From positions 1 through 64,000 of the forward strand of contig JALHHH010000006.1 in assembly GCA_022837485.1 (NCBI GenBank): a DNA stretch of 64,000 bases. Direction: 5' to 3'. A program made the position numbers and the translations under genes. The number at the start of each line of letters is the position of its first letter. Position 1 is the first letter of the stretch. Below are positions 17,077-25,358 of this stretch, one piece after another. Under the pieces are notes generated by a model, which saw only the letters and a program-made list of their open reading frames with translations, ran no database searches and had not been told where the DNA came from. This DNA is from Bacteroidales bacterium (GTDB taxonomy: Bacteria > Bacteroidota > Bacteroidia > Bacteroidales > Lentimicrobiaceae).

Positions 17077-18318
17077 TTAAACAGTCTTTTTATAAACGAT
17101 TGCCACAACGGTACGGTCGTCGCCCCCCATATTGATGGTCAAGCCGTAAGGCCTGTCTGCCGGTATGCTGATCTGGGCATCGCCGGCTTTACCCGTAAAC
17201 TGTTCCCATATGGTAACAGCCTGGTGAACGCCGGTGGCTCCGGTCGGATGTCCCCAGCCAATCAGTCCACCGGTTGTATTAAACGGAATTTTCCCGTCGC
17301 GGGCAGTATGTCCATCAAGTACAAAATCGGCACCTTTTCCCTGTGGAGCAAGGCCGATAGCCTCAACCCCGAGTATTCCGGCAATGGTAAAACAGTCGTG
17401 CGTTTCAACTGTCGCCAGGTCACTTGCAGTTATCCCTGCCGATTCCAGGGCAATTTTTACGGCATGCGCAACGGTATCCAGGCGTGTTGGATCAGCAGGC
17501 AGTGCTGTCAGGTCATCGGTAGCATGACCGATGCCAACCACTTCAACGGCGTCTTTCAATGCAACTCCGCAGCGGTTGAGTCCTTCTTCTGTTACTATAG
17601 CGATGGCTGAAGCTCCGTCGGATACCTTTGAGCAGTCGAATACGTTTAAATGGTCGGTAAAACTTTTGGGATTGGGTTCCGTTAGCGCTAAGACTTCCAG
17701 GTCTGCGGTTTTGTTTTCAAATTCCTGTGCGGTAGGGCAGAGGCGGGCATTTTCAACGGCATTACGGTACCATCGGGCAAAAGCCTTGCGGGATTTATCC
17801 CTGCCGTATTTCTCAAAATAAACTCCGGCCCGGTCGCTGAACTGTCCCGGGAAGAAATAGGCATGTCCTTCCTTTCTCCGCTGAAACCATCCGGCACCGG
17901 CGAGGATGTCGGCTCCGTATATGGCTTTCACCGTATTCTGTACTTCTACACCAAGGGCGAGAACGACCTCTGCCGATCCGGCAAGAGCCGACTTTATACC
18001 GGTGACCAGTGCCAGTCCGCCTGAAGCACAGGCTCCCTCAACTCGGGTAGCGGGTTTCAGCCTGAGCGACGGGTCAATCATTCCCAGAAATGCGCCGAGA
18101 TGCGCCTGTTTGTTGAATCGCGAAGCCATGAAATTCCCGACAACACCCTCATCAACGTGTTCGCCGCCCCCAATCTGCCTGATCGTTCCCTCACCTGCCT
18201 CTTTAATATAATGTTCAAGTCCGGGACGCTCTTTTCTTGGATTAAATTCTTTGCGGCCGGTTCCCATCGAAATGGTATTGTAACCGGCAATCATAAATAT
18301 CTTCTTACTGGGTTTCAT
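17077..18318 (-). CDS. Thiolase-family acyl-CoA acetyltransferase (SCP2-like)
   Basis: 413-residue thiolase-fold protein. The nucleophilic cysteine is in EGACASGG near residue 95, the first histidine region in VETHDCFTIAGILGVEAIGL near 305, and the second in GGLIGWGHPTGATG near 350. The usual C-terminal cysteine (CxG) is absent: the tail reads NMGGDDRTVVAIVYKK, as in the SCP2-thiolase-like branch. Family role: cleavage or condensation of 3-ketoacyl-CoA with CoA. It follows the 3-hydroxyacyl-CoA dehydrogenase gene by 15 bases, which supports a role in a short beta-oxidation or reverse pathway. The direction cannot be told from sequence. Confidence 0.88.
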   Translation of the reverse strand: MKPSKKIFMIAGYNTISMGTGRKEFNPRKERPGLEHYIKEAGEGTIRQIGGGEHVDEGVVGNFMASRFNKQAHLGAFLGMIDPSLRLKPATRVEGACASGGLALVTGIKSALAGSAEVVLALGVEVQNTVKAIYGADILAGAGWFQRRKEGHAYFFPGQFSDRAGVYFEKYGRDKSRKAFARWYRNAVENARLCPTAQEFENKTADLEVLALTEPNPKSFTDHLNVFDCSKVSDGASAIAIVTEEGLNRCGVALKDAVEVVGIGHATDDLTALPADPTRLDTVAHAVKIALESAGITASDLATVETHDCFTIAGILGVEAIGLAPQGKGADFVLDGHTARDGKIPFNTTGGLIGWGHPTGATGVHQAVTIWEQFTGKAGDAQISIPADRPYGLTINMGGDDRTVVAIVYKKTV

Positions 18319-18333
18319 CCGTTTATCGTTTAG

Positions 18334-19671
18334 CTATACAACAAAATCATTGATTGGTCCGTAGGCATGAAAAAATCCGGTCAGCAAGACCGTATTCACA
18401 TCTTCTGCCGTTACTGCCACGCCGTCGCTTACAAGCTTCATCCCTATTTCTCGGGAATGCCGGGCATATTGAACAGCCATTGCAGCTCCTTTTTCCTGAA
18501 AGGTTTTTAGGTCGCTGAATGCTTTCGCGGCAAGCATCTCTTTATTTGGAGCTTTCACAAGGTTCTTCCATGAAAGGACCGATTCGGGCAGAGTACCCAG
18601 CCAGGTGTCAACAGAATTTGCAAAATCGGAGACAGGTATGTAAGCTCCCTTTTCGGGACTGTAAACCGCGACGGGTTTGCCTTTTTCGTATTTCAGGAAG
18701 CCGTCTTTTTGACTGCCGTCGGCAAACTGGCCTCCCTTTACGCCGACTTCAAACAATTGGTCGAGCAGCGGGCTGTGAAGGTTTTCATCCGCCATGTAGG
18801 GATTCATCACATTCATAATAAACCGGACAACGTCCACACCCACATAATCGATAAGCTGAAAAATGCCCATTGGCCGCATCAGATAATCCTGGCTGATCCT
18901 GTTGATCGCATATATGGCTTCGTGAAGAGGCATGTCGCTGGACAGTACCGTTGCCTGGTTAATACCGTAAAGTGCATCGCGCATAAAGTGTCCGTTGCCG
19001 ATAAATCCGGCAATATCGTTGGAGGGTACGACGACTTTTCGCATGTTTTTCGCAAGCTGAAGGGCAAATTCTTTCATCCCGTTGCTGTTGGAGGGTGTGG
19101 TAATCAGTTCCACCAATTTCTGCACAGCGGGTGGATTATAAAAATGGAAACCTAGGATTCGTCCATCAAGTCCAGCCTCTTTATCCAGCCCGCCAATTGG
19201 AACCGAAGAGGTATTGGTAAAAAACCATGGTTTGTTCGGGTTATTTTCATTGATCTGATTGAAAAGCCTGGTTTTAAGCCCTGCGTTTTCACTGACGGCC
19301 TCAAAAATCAATGTACTCTCGTAGGCGGCTTCAATGCGGATTCCGGGTCTTATAATTCCCATCACATCCTCAATGTAAGCTCCGATGATGTCGCTGTTTT
19401 CGATCAGATCCTTCCTTCCGGCATAGAGTTTTCGCAATAGCACTGTCTTTTTCTCAGCGGCTTTCAGCACCTGAGCCCGGATGTATTTCATCAGCCCGGG
19501 AAGTGCGGAAGAGGTCACATCCACGGCGTTTACCACGAAGTGTTTGTCCTTATTTTCAGGTTTCAGCATTTGGTCTGCCACTTCGAGTGCGGATAGAAGC
19601 AGTATACCGCTACCCATTTTTCCTGCTGCTCCAAGAACGCTTACGTTCGATAGTCTTTCAGTATATTCCAT
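18334..19671 (-). CDS. 3-hydroxyacyl-CoA dehydrogenase
   Basis: 445-residue NAD-dependent dehydrogenase. The N-terminal Rossmann motif is VLGAAGKMGSGI (residues 13-24), the usual third strand leads into LIFEAVSENAGLKTRLF, and the catalytic histidine is in GFHFYNPPAVQKLVEL near 178 with the partner residues in SNDIAGFIGNGHFMRDAL near 225. A C-terminal helical domain follows. It is longer than the monofunctional HBD family (about 280 residues) because the NAD domain has an insert and the C-terminal half is double-length. It lies 92 bases after the crotonase gene and 15 before the thiolase gene. Confidence 0.9.
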   Translation of the reverse strand: MEYTERLSNVSVLGAAGKMGSGILLLSALEVADQMLKPENKDKHFVVNAVDVTSSALPGLMKYIRAQVLKAAEKKTVLLRKLYAGRKDLIENSDIIGAYIEDVMGIIRPGIRIEAAYESTLIFEAVSENAGLKTRLFNQINENNPNKPWFFTNTSSVPIGGLDKEAGLDGRILGFHFYNPPAVQKLVELITTPSNSNGMKEFALQLAKNMRKVVVPSNDIAGFIGNGHFMRDALYGINQATVLSSDMPLHEAIYAINRISQDYLMRPMGIFQLIDYVGVDVVRFIMNVMNPYMADENLHSPLLDQLFEVGVKGGQFADGSQKDGFLKYEKGKPVAVYSPEKGAYIPVSDFANSVDTWLGTLPESVLSWKNLVKAPNKEMLAAKAFSDLKTFQEKGAAMAVQYARHSREIGMKLVSDGVAVTAEDVNTVLLTGFFHAYGPINDFVV

Positions 19672-19763
19672 GTGTTATTGTATTCAGGTTTTCAGATTTT
19701 TTACTGATTTATTGATCCCGGTTCAAAAAGGTATCCGCAGCGCTGGTTTTCGCTTGCAGGCTA

Positions 19764-20531
19764 TTACCAGTTGGGTTTTCTTTTTTCCAGGAAGGCGGTC
19801 ATACCTTCTTTGCCTTCATTTCCGAAGGGATCTCCAAAGTGATTTTGCTCCAGCTTTTCACCATCGGGATAATTCATTTCCAGGCCTTTTCGTGTTACCT
19901 CCTTTACCAGTTTAACTGCCATGGGACCTTTTGATGCGATAATGGAGGCAAGTTTCCTGGCCTCGGCAAGCAACTCTTCGGGTTGTGTGACTTTTTGCAC
20001 AAGCCGCATACGCAAGGCGGTTTCTGCATCTATGATCTCACCGGTTGTAAGAAGATAGAGGGCATCGGCAAGATTGGTGAGCCTGGGGAGCCGCTGCGTA
20101 CCGGCATAACCCGGTATTAGTCCCAGATTGACTTCCGGCTGTCCGAAACGGGCATTAGCCGATGCTATACGAAAATCGCATGCCATAGCAAGTTCCATCC
20201 CGCCTCCAAGGGCAAAGCCATTAATGGCTGCTATTACCGGGAACGGCAAATCTCCCAGGCGGTTGAAAATCCTTTGACCTGTTGCGGAAAATAATCTGGC
20301 TTCACCGGGTAATTTATTCACCATTTCCGCAATATCTGCACCGGCAACAAATGCTTTTCCTTCACCGGTAATTACAAGTGCCCTTATATCCGGATTGTCT
20401 GAGAGGGAGGAGATGAAATGGTCCATCTCTTCGAAGAACCTGGTGTTTAGTGCATTAAGTGCTGAGGGACGGCTGATGGTCAGCACCATAACCGCTCCGT
20501 CAGCCGAAGGTTTTAAGATCGTATAATCCAT
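19764..20531 (-). CDS. Enoyl-CoA hydratase (crotonase family)
   Basis: 255-residue crotonase-fold enzyme that hydrates 2-enoyl-CoA. The oxyanion-hole loops are seen in AFVAGADIAEM near 62 and NGFALGGGMELAMACDF near 105. Both catalytic glutamates of the hydratases are present, in GMELAM and in FGQPEVNLG. The remainder (LIPGYAGTQRLPRL, then a helical C-terminus ending FLEKRKPNW) is typical. First gene of the leftward set crotonase, 3-hydroxyacyl-CoA dehydrogenase, thiolase, old yellow enzyme. No acyl-CoA dehydrogenase or CoA-transferase lies nearby, so the pathway is completed elsewhere. Confidence 0.94.
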   Translation of the reverse strand: MDYTILKPSADGAVMVLTISRPSALNALNTRFFEEMDHFISSLSDNPDIRALVITGEGKAFVAGADIAEMVNKLPGEARLFSATGQRIFNRLGDLPFPVIAAINGFALGGGMELAMACDFRIASANARFGQPEVNLGLIPGYAGTQRLPRLTNLADALYLLTTGEIIDAETALRMRLVQKVTQPEELLAEARKLASIIASKGPMAVKLVKEVTRKGLEMNYPDGEKLEQNHFGDPFGNEGKEGMTAFLEKRKPNW

Positions 20532-20642
20532 TGTTTCAGAAAGCTTTCGTTTAAGTCAATTAACAAGTTCAGCTCTGAAAGGTTCGGGATGGGGCATTGT
20601 TAGTTCGTGAAATATGCACTTAAGGATGTTTGGAAAAGAAGA

Positions 20643-20667
20643 AGGCCGCCTTTTTGACGGGCGGCCT
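20643..20667 (-). terminator. Terminator of the secreted tandem-domain gene
   Basis: AGGCCGCC (20643-20650) pairs with GGCGGCCT (20660-20667). Read on the minus strand, it is followed by a T-rich stretch. Confidence 0.8.
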
Positions 20668-20690
20668 CTTTCTTTATAATGGAATACGGA

Positions 20691-22283
20691 TTACCGCTTG
20701 ATCAGTTTCTGAATCTGGCGTGAACCGTCTTCACCTGTAAAGGCTACGAAGTACATACCGGTTGTTAATCCTGAAGTGCTTATTGTGGTTCTGCCGTTAT
20801 TGTTAAGCTGGTATGTACCAACAAGCTGTCCAAGCATTGATGTGATGGTCACCTCTTTTACCCTCACTGAAGTGCTGATGACAAGTTCATCACTTACGGG
20901 ATTGGGGTACATTTTGATCTGACCTGCAAGCGGATTCTGTGGGATGCTCAGCAATCCGTCGACGCCCCATTTGTAGGTAACGTTTCTGGTACCTGAATAC
21001 TGAAGTGTGCGGTCTCCGCCCGGAGCGGGGTCTCCGTTGCCCCAGCCTGTGCCTTTGAAGAATTTAAAAGCATAGAGTCCGTCGGGCAGATACATGGTAA
21101 TTGAATAAATGCCATCGCCGTCGGTGTCTGTCATCTCGTTGTTGGGGTTGGTGCCCGGTTCATTCCATGTGCCGTAATCGCCGCCAAAGGCGCCGGCAAT
21201 AAACATAGGGACACCAGTCATGTCGCCGGTGCCGGTCATATCAACATTGATAGTGAGTGAAGGCGGCTGGAATGGATTGGGGTCATTGCTGAGGATAATA
21301 TCGTCGAAATAGATTTCAATATCCTCGGTAAGTGTAAGGGGATCTTCGAAGTCAGGCATGAAAACAATGGTTGGATAGGTGCCTGTTTTATCCGAAAAGT
21401 CAAATACATAGTCAACCCATACATTGGTTTCCGTCTGAGGGTTGGTTGAGGCAACCTCCTTTGTACCGGCAGCTCCGGCTTCTATTTTAAATTTTACCGG
21501 GCTGATGCGGGGTTTCCATGCCTTTACGTGCATGTACTTATAATCAGTTACATCAATCTGGGTTCCTGAGTAAAAACCTCCCCAGGAAACACCGTCTTTA
21601 TCGCGGTGGAACTTAATTACGAAGTCGCTGAGGTTAACTCCGGATTTGTCGGGGTTCGGAACCATCTCAAAATAGCTGAGGTCTTCAGGTCCGCCGGTCA
21701 TTATGTTCAAAGGAATGTGCTCAAAATCTTCCATTACCTGAACGGGGGCACTGCCAGGAGTAGGGTCGTTGTTAACGTAGAGGTCATCAAAATATATTTC
21801 TATGTCCTCTGTGAGTAATAACGGATTTTCAAAGTCAGGGATTAGCACAATTTTAACATAGTCACCGCTTACAACGCTCATATCGAATACGAATTCCTCC
21901 CATTGTCCAACCAGGGTTTGAGGGTTCATTGGATTAACATCCCCTGAATTTAAATCAGAGCGTTCATATTTGAAAACAATCGGACTGATTCTCGGTTTCC
22001 AGATTTTGATGTGCACGTATTTGTTGGCAGTTACATCAACCGGTGTGCTAAGGGTAGCGTACCAGCCAGCCCAGGGTTGTCCGTCAAAACCACGAACCAT
22101 CTTACCAACATAATAGCTGGTATTAATTCCGGTTTGGTCGGGATTTGCAACCACACTAACCGAACCATTGGCCCCTGCGTCAAATGCATTCATCTTCAAA
22201 CTCTCAAAATTCTCAATGACCTGAGCCACCGAGAAGCCTGCGAAGGTGAACACTAAAACAAATAAAAGCGTAAATTTTCTCAT
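20691..22283 (-). CDS. Secreted T9SS protein with two near-identical beta-sandwich domains and a carbohydrate-binding-like domain
   Basis: 530 residues, exported (signal peptide 1-20). Residues about 22-165 and 173-345 are two copies of one domain: both contain W/AWKPRISP-type segments (IWKPRISPIVFKYE and AWKPRISPVKFKIE) and the same LTEDIEIYFDD motif near their ends. These look like galactose-binding/CBM-type beta-sandwiches. Residues about 350-450 resemble a starch/glycogen-binding E-set domain (MTDTDGDGIYSITMYLPDGLYAFKFF), and 455-530 form a T9SS sorting domain (MYPNPVSDELVIS, then GLTTGMYFVAF). No catalytic motif was recognised, so it may be a surface glycan-binding protein. It has its own promoter and terminator, and lies downstream of the SusCD locus but is separated from it by a gene of opposite strand. 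Confidence 0.8.
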   Translation of the reverse strand: MRKFTLLFVLVFTFAGFSVAQVIENFESLKMNAFDAGANGSVSVVANPDQTGINTSYYVGKMVRGFDGQPWAGWYATLSTPVDVTANKYVHIKIWKPRISPIVFKYERSDLNSGDVNPMNPQTLVGQWEEFVFDMSVVSGDYVKIVLIPDFENPLLLTEDIEIYFDDLYVNNDPTPGSAPVQVMEDFEHIPLNIMTGGPEDLSYFEMVPNPDKSGVNLSDFVIKFHRDKDGVSWGGFYSGTQIDVTDYKYMHVKAWKPRISPVKFKIEAGAAGTKEVASTNPQTETNVWVDYVFDFSDKTGTYPTIVFMPDFEDPLTLTEDIEIYFDDIILSNDPNPFQPPSLTINVDMTGTGDMTGVPMFIAGAFGGDYGTWNEPGTNPNNEMTDTDGDGIYSITMYLPDGLYAFKFFKGTGWGNGDPAPGGDRTLQYSGTRNVTYKWGVDGLLSIPQNPLAGQIKMYPNPVSDELVISTSVRVKEVTITSMLGQLVGTYQLNNNGRTTISTSGLTTGMYFVAFTGEDGSRQIQKLIKR

Positions 22284-22318
22284 GGTTGTTTGGTTTTAGT
22301 TAATACTATTTTCTCACA

Positions 22319-22326
22319 CAAATATA
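22319..22326 (-). promoter_or_regulatory. -7 element (TATATTTG) for the secreted tandem-domain gene
   Basis: Minus-strand TATATTTG about 36 bases before ATG 22283. No -33 TTG at the usual distance. Confidence 0.55.
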
Positions 22327-22857
22327 ATTTATTTTATGCTTGTTTGCTAACTGAAAAACAAGAAAAACCCCGATTCTTTTTGCAAAAAAGTGTTAAAAGT
22401 ACACTACTGATTGATTTTGTGCTATTTGCTCATATTCATATGCTTATAGATCGTGCAGGTTCAGGTGCTATAGTACATGCTCCGATTAATGAACCAATCC
22501 GGTAAAGACATCTCAGTACTGCCCGTTTTTGCGTTAACCGGGATGCCGCAATACCGGATTGTTACGAATGTGGCTATAATTGTGCGTCTGTCATTTGATT
22601 GGATTTTTTTTTGTTTGCACCGGGTTCGCTTTTAAGTTATTTCGACATATTATTGAAAATCAACGTGCTGGAAAATATGTTCGATTCTTTCTAATTCCTG
22701 ATGGAAGAATCCATCGTTACGATTTATTGGTGAAAAATGCCCTTTGATTGTCAATCCTGCGCCGGATAAGGGAATCGGTAAGTTCTTTAAAATTATCAAT
22801 CCCATATATTTTGCATAAGTACTGCAACTTTAATTATGCTTGTTTTAGTAAATCTCT

Positions 22858-22865
22858 TAACTTTG
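22858..22865 (+). promoter_or_regulatory. -7 element (TAACTTTG) for the exported unknown protein
   Basis: Places the transcript start near 22872, just upstream of the GTG at 22919 and downstream of the ATG-like starts of the longer frame. Confidence 0.5.
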
Positions 22866-22918
22866 GCCTTCTCTGTTTTTGCACGCACACAACATTATTA
22901 TCGCATCTGAATTACCCC

Positions 22919-23698
22919 GTGACCTTAAAGATCAGGCATTCAATTATTCCCTGGATTACTTTTCTCCTTTTTTGGGGGATTTTTTTTGGTGCTGCAGATT
23001 GCAGGGCTCAGGCTGAAACTTCCATCCGTCCGGGGATCGAACTGGAATTGGGGAACAAGTATTACGATGCCGTGGATTTTCTCGTCCGCAGTCCGTGGAT
23101 GTACGATACCCTCTACAGTCAGAATATCCGGCCTGATATTGCTTTTGCCGTCATTATCCCCGGTCTGATCCGCTATTCAGCACTCCGCGATCTCGTTGAA
23201 ACCGGTGCCATGCGTACCATGTATATTCAATCCGGACGAAAGTATTCCCATTATTCCGTAGGAAGATTTCAGATGAAACCTTCGTTTGCCGAGCTGGTGG
23301 AAAGGAATTATGTCCGGTTGAAACTGGGGAAGGAGAAGTTTCTTATTTCGAATACAACCAAAGCCAGAAGCGAACGGGCCCGACGGCTGGAGTCGGACGA
23401 GTGGCAGGTGCGCTACCTTGCGATGTTTTTCAGAATTATGGACAAACGGTATGCCCATATTAAATGGAAAAACGATGAAGATAAAGCCCGGTTTTATGCA
23501 ACTGCGTTTGATGTGGGTTTTAACCGCGATGAACGAACCATACGACGTATGATGACCACCTCACGAACCCCTGTAAAAAGATACGGTAAGAAAAAGAAGG
23601 AAAAGCCTGCAGTAAGGGCAGGCGATATCGCTGAATGGTTCATGATAAACGACGGGCATCGCTTTCGTCCCGATATAATCCCCGCTGACGAAGAATAA
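22919..23698 (+). CDS. Exported protein of unknown function, possibly lysozyme-fold-like
   Basis: 259 residues if it starts at GTG 22919, which gives a good signal peptide (TLKIRHSIIPWITFLLFWGIFFGAADCRAQA). The mature part has a segment FAVIIPGLIRYSALRDLVE near 65 and HYSVGRFQMKPSFAELVE near 100, then basic stretches including KRYGKKKKEK. The spacing of an IRYS helix and a S-x-G-x-FQMKPSF segment recalls Bacteroidota proteins of lysozyme/transglycosylase-like fold, where a PE-L-IRYS glutamate would be the expected acid; here the residue is glycine. This is recalled, not searched, so I give no function. A perfect hairpin follows the stop. Confidence 0.6.
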   Translation: MTLKIRHSIIPWITFLLFWGIFFGAADCRAQAETSIRPGIELELGNKYYDAVDFLVRSPWMYDTLYSQNIRPDIAFAVIIPGLIRYSALRDLVETGAMRTMYIQSGRKYSHYSVGRFQMKPSFAELVERNYVRLKLGKEKFLISNTTKARSERARRLESDEWQVRYLAMFFRIMDKRYAHIKWKNDEDKARFYATAFDVGFNRDERTIRRMMTTSRTPVKRYGKKKKEKPAVRAGDIAEWFMINDGHRFRPDIIPADEE

Positions 23699-23735
23699 AA
23701 CCCCTGATTATCAACACGATTTAATCAGGGGTTTT
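23697..23735. terminator. Bidirectional terminator between the unknown exported gene and susD
   Basis: Perfect 14-base arms (AAAACCCCTGATTA at 23697-23710 and its complement at 23722-23735) with A/T flanks on both sides; serves the plus-strand gene ending at 23698 and the leftward locus ending at 23895. Confidence 0.85.
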
Positions 23736-23894
23736 ATCATATTAGTGTTTTTCGCAGGCTAAACGGTGCCGTTCGCTTCTATTTTGCCTGAATACGTCTG
23801 CCGGTCGTGCGACTGTAAGTTCCTGACAAAGTACCGGCTTCGCAATCCGGTTATCCGGCTATAATCTTTCTTAAAGCATTGCCTGGCAATGGAC

Positions 23895-25340
23895 TCAGTA
23901 CCCGGGATTTTGCGTCAGATTTCCTTCCGAAAGGTCGATGAGCTCCTGGGGTACCGGAAATATTTCGTGTTTACCGGCAACAAACCCATTAGCTGCAAGC
24001 ACGCCCGCCGCTTTGCCGGTACGTACAAGGTCGAAGAAACGGTCGCCTTCCATTGCAAGTTCCAGCCGGCGTTCGTTTAACACATCTTCCAGTGTCGGGG
24101 AGTTGATATCGGAAAGGTTTACCCTTCGCCTGACTTCATTCAGAGGGCCGGCTGCTTCCGAAGCATTCCCCTGACGGATTCGGGCTTCCGCCTGAATGAG
24201 CAGGATCTCCGAATATCTCAGAACCCTGATGTTTTGCCCCGAACCGAAAGGTCCTTCAATCTGAAGGCTCGGAGGGTAATAGGCTTTCGCGTTGTACCGG
24301 GGCGTACCCGTTAAACCATCCAGCGAATTAACCCCGGCAATAACGTCGCCTTCGGGCGTTACATCCCCTTTAAACAGTATAGTGGCTGCTTTCCTTACGG
24401 GGTCATTAGCCGCATCGAATGCCGCAGCAAGGTCATCGGTCGGAATGTTGAATCCCCAGCCCCATTGTCCTCGTACCGATTGTACTTCCGAATGCTGAGA
24501 AAAAGAAACATCCCAGTTGCCATCGATCTGCTGAGCCTGAATTTCAAAGACCGACTCCTTCCCGTTTTCCTTAGCAACCCTGAAAACCTCCCAAAAACTG
24601 TCTTCAAGTCCGTAATTCCCGGAGGTTATAACCTCTGTTGCCATTCGTTCAGCATCGCCATAGCGTTCCATGTACAAATATACCTTTGCCAGCAAGCCCT
24701 TTGCGGAGCCCGCAGTTGCCCTGCCTTTATTACTTGCATCGTATGTAGCAGGCAGTACGGCCATTGCATCCAGCAAATCGGCTTCGATGTATTCATAAAC
24801 TTTGGCTTTGGGCGTACGCGAATTGATTTCAGGACCTGCCGGTACAGCCATGGGCGTTGGAACATCGCCAAAAGCACGTACCAGATCGAAATACAGCAAG
24901 GCCCTCAGAAATTTTGCCTCTCCGATAAGCCGGGATTTTAAATTTTCGTTCATGGCTATTCCGGGGATGTTTGTTATGGCCTGGTTGGCTTTGTTAATAC
25001 CCCGGTAACGTCCGGCCCAGTAGTCTTTTAAAACAAACTGGTTGGGTGTAAAGGTGAATTTATCGTAATCGTTGATGAAGGAAGCATCCCCGACAGCGCT
25101 GCCTTTTACGGCATTGTCGGAAGTAATCTCCTGCATGATTATGAATGCAAACGAAACCATTTCCCAGGTCCGCATATGGGCATAAATGGAGTTAACCGAC
25201 TGCTCGGCATGTTCCTGAGTTTCGAAGAACCCTTCCGCCGGAATTTTGTTCTCTGGTTCAAAATCAAGATAATCCTGGCACGAACTAAAGGATATTAATA
25301 CGATAGCCAAAATGGCATATACTATTTTTTTTGTTTTCAT
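23895..25340 (-). CDS. SusD/RagB-family outer-membrane nutrient-binding lipoprotein
   Basis: 481-residue surface lipoprotein that acts as the lid of a SusC transporter. The signal peptide ends in the lipobox FSSC (Cys 20), followed by DYLDFEPEN, the usual SusD start. The tetratricopeptide-like helical body includes ETQEHAEQSVNSIYAHMRTWE and GEAKFLRALLYFDLVRAFGDVP. The C-terminus reads RILRYSEILLIQAEARIRQ and RRLELAMEGDRFFDLVRTG, characteristic of the family. It begins 18 bases after susC and ends the leftward locus, before the bidirectional hairpin. The glycan is inferred only from the GH144-like neighbour. Confidence 0.95.
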   Translation of the reverse strand: MKTKKIVYAILAIVLISFSSCQDYLDFEPENKIPAEGFFETQEHAEQSVNSIYAHMRTWEMVSFAFIIMQEITSDNAVKGSAVGDASFINDYDKFTFTPNQFVLKDYWAGRYRGINKANQAITNIPGIAMNENLKSRLIGEAKFLRALLYFDLVRAFGDVPTPMAVPAGPEINSRTPKAKVYEYIEADLLDAMAVLPATYDASNKGRATAGSAKGLLAKVYLYMERYGDAERMATEVITSGNYGLEDSFWEVFRVAKENGKESVFEIQAQQIDGNWDVSFSQHSEVQSVRGQWGWGFNIPTDDLAAAFDAANDPVRKAATILFKGDVTPEGDVIAGVNSLDGLTGTPRYNAKAYYPPSLQIEGPFGSGQNIRVLRYSEILLIQAEARIRQGNASEAAGPLNEVRRRVNLSDINSPTLEDVLNERRLELAMEGDRFFDLVRTGKAAGVLAANGFVAGKHEIFPVPQELIDLSEGNLTQNPGY

Positions 25341-25358
25341 GATTTCCTGATTTTTGGG

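Larger units (their letters stand above)
22284..22918. other. 635-base divergent intergenic region
   Basis: Holds the -7 elements for both neighbours (minus strand 22319-22326; plus strand 22858-22865). The rest is AT-rich; I found no convincing small gene or RNA. An open frame runs from 22748 through this region but has no plausible protein features before 22919. Confidence 0.5.
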
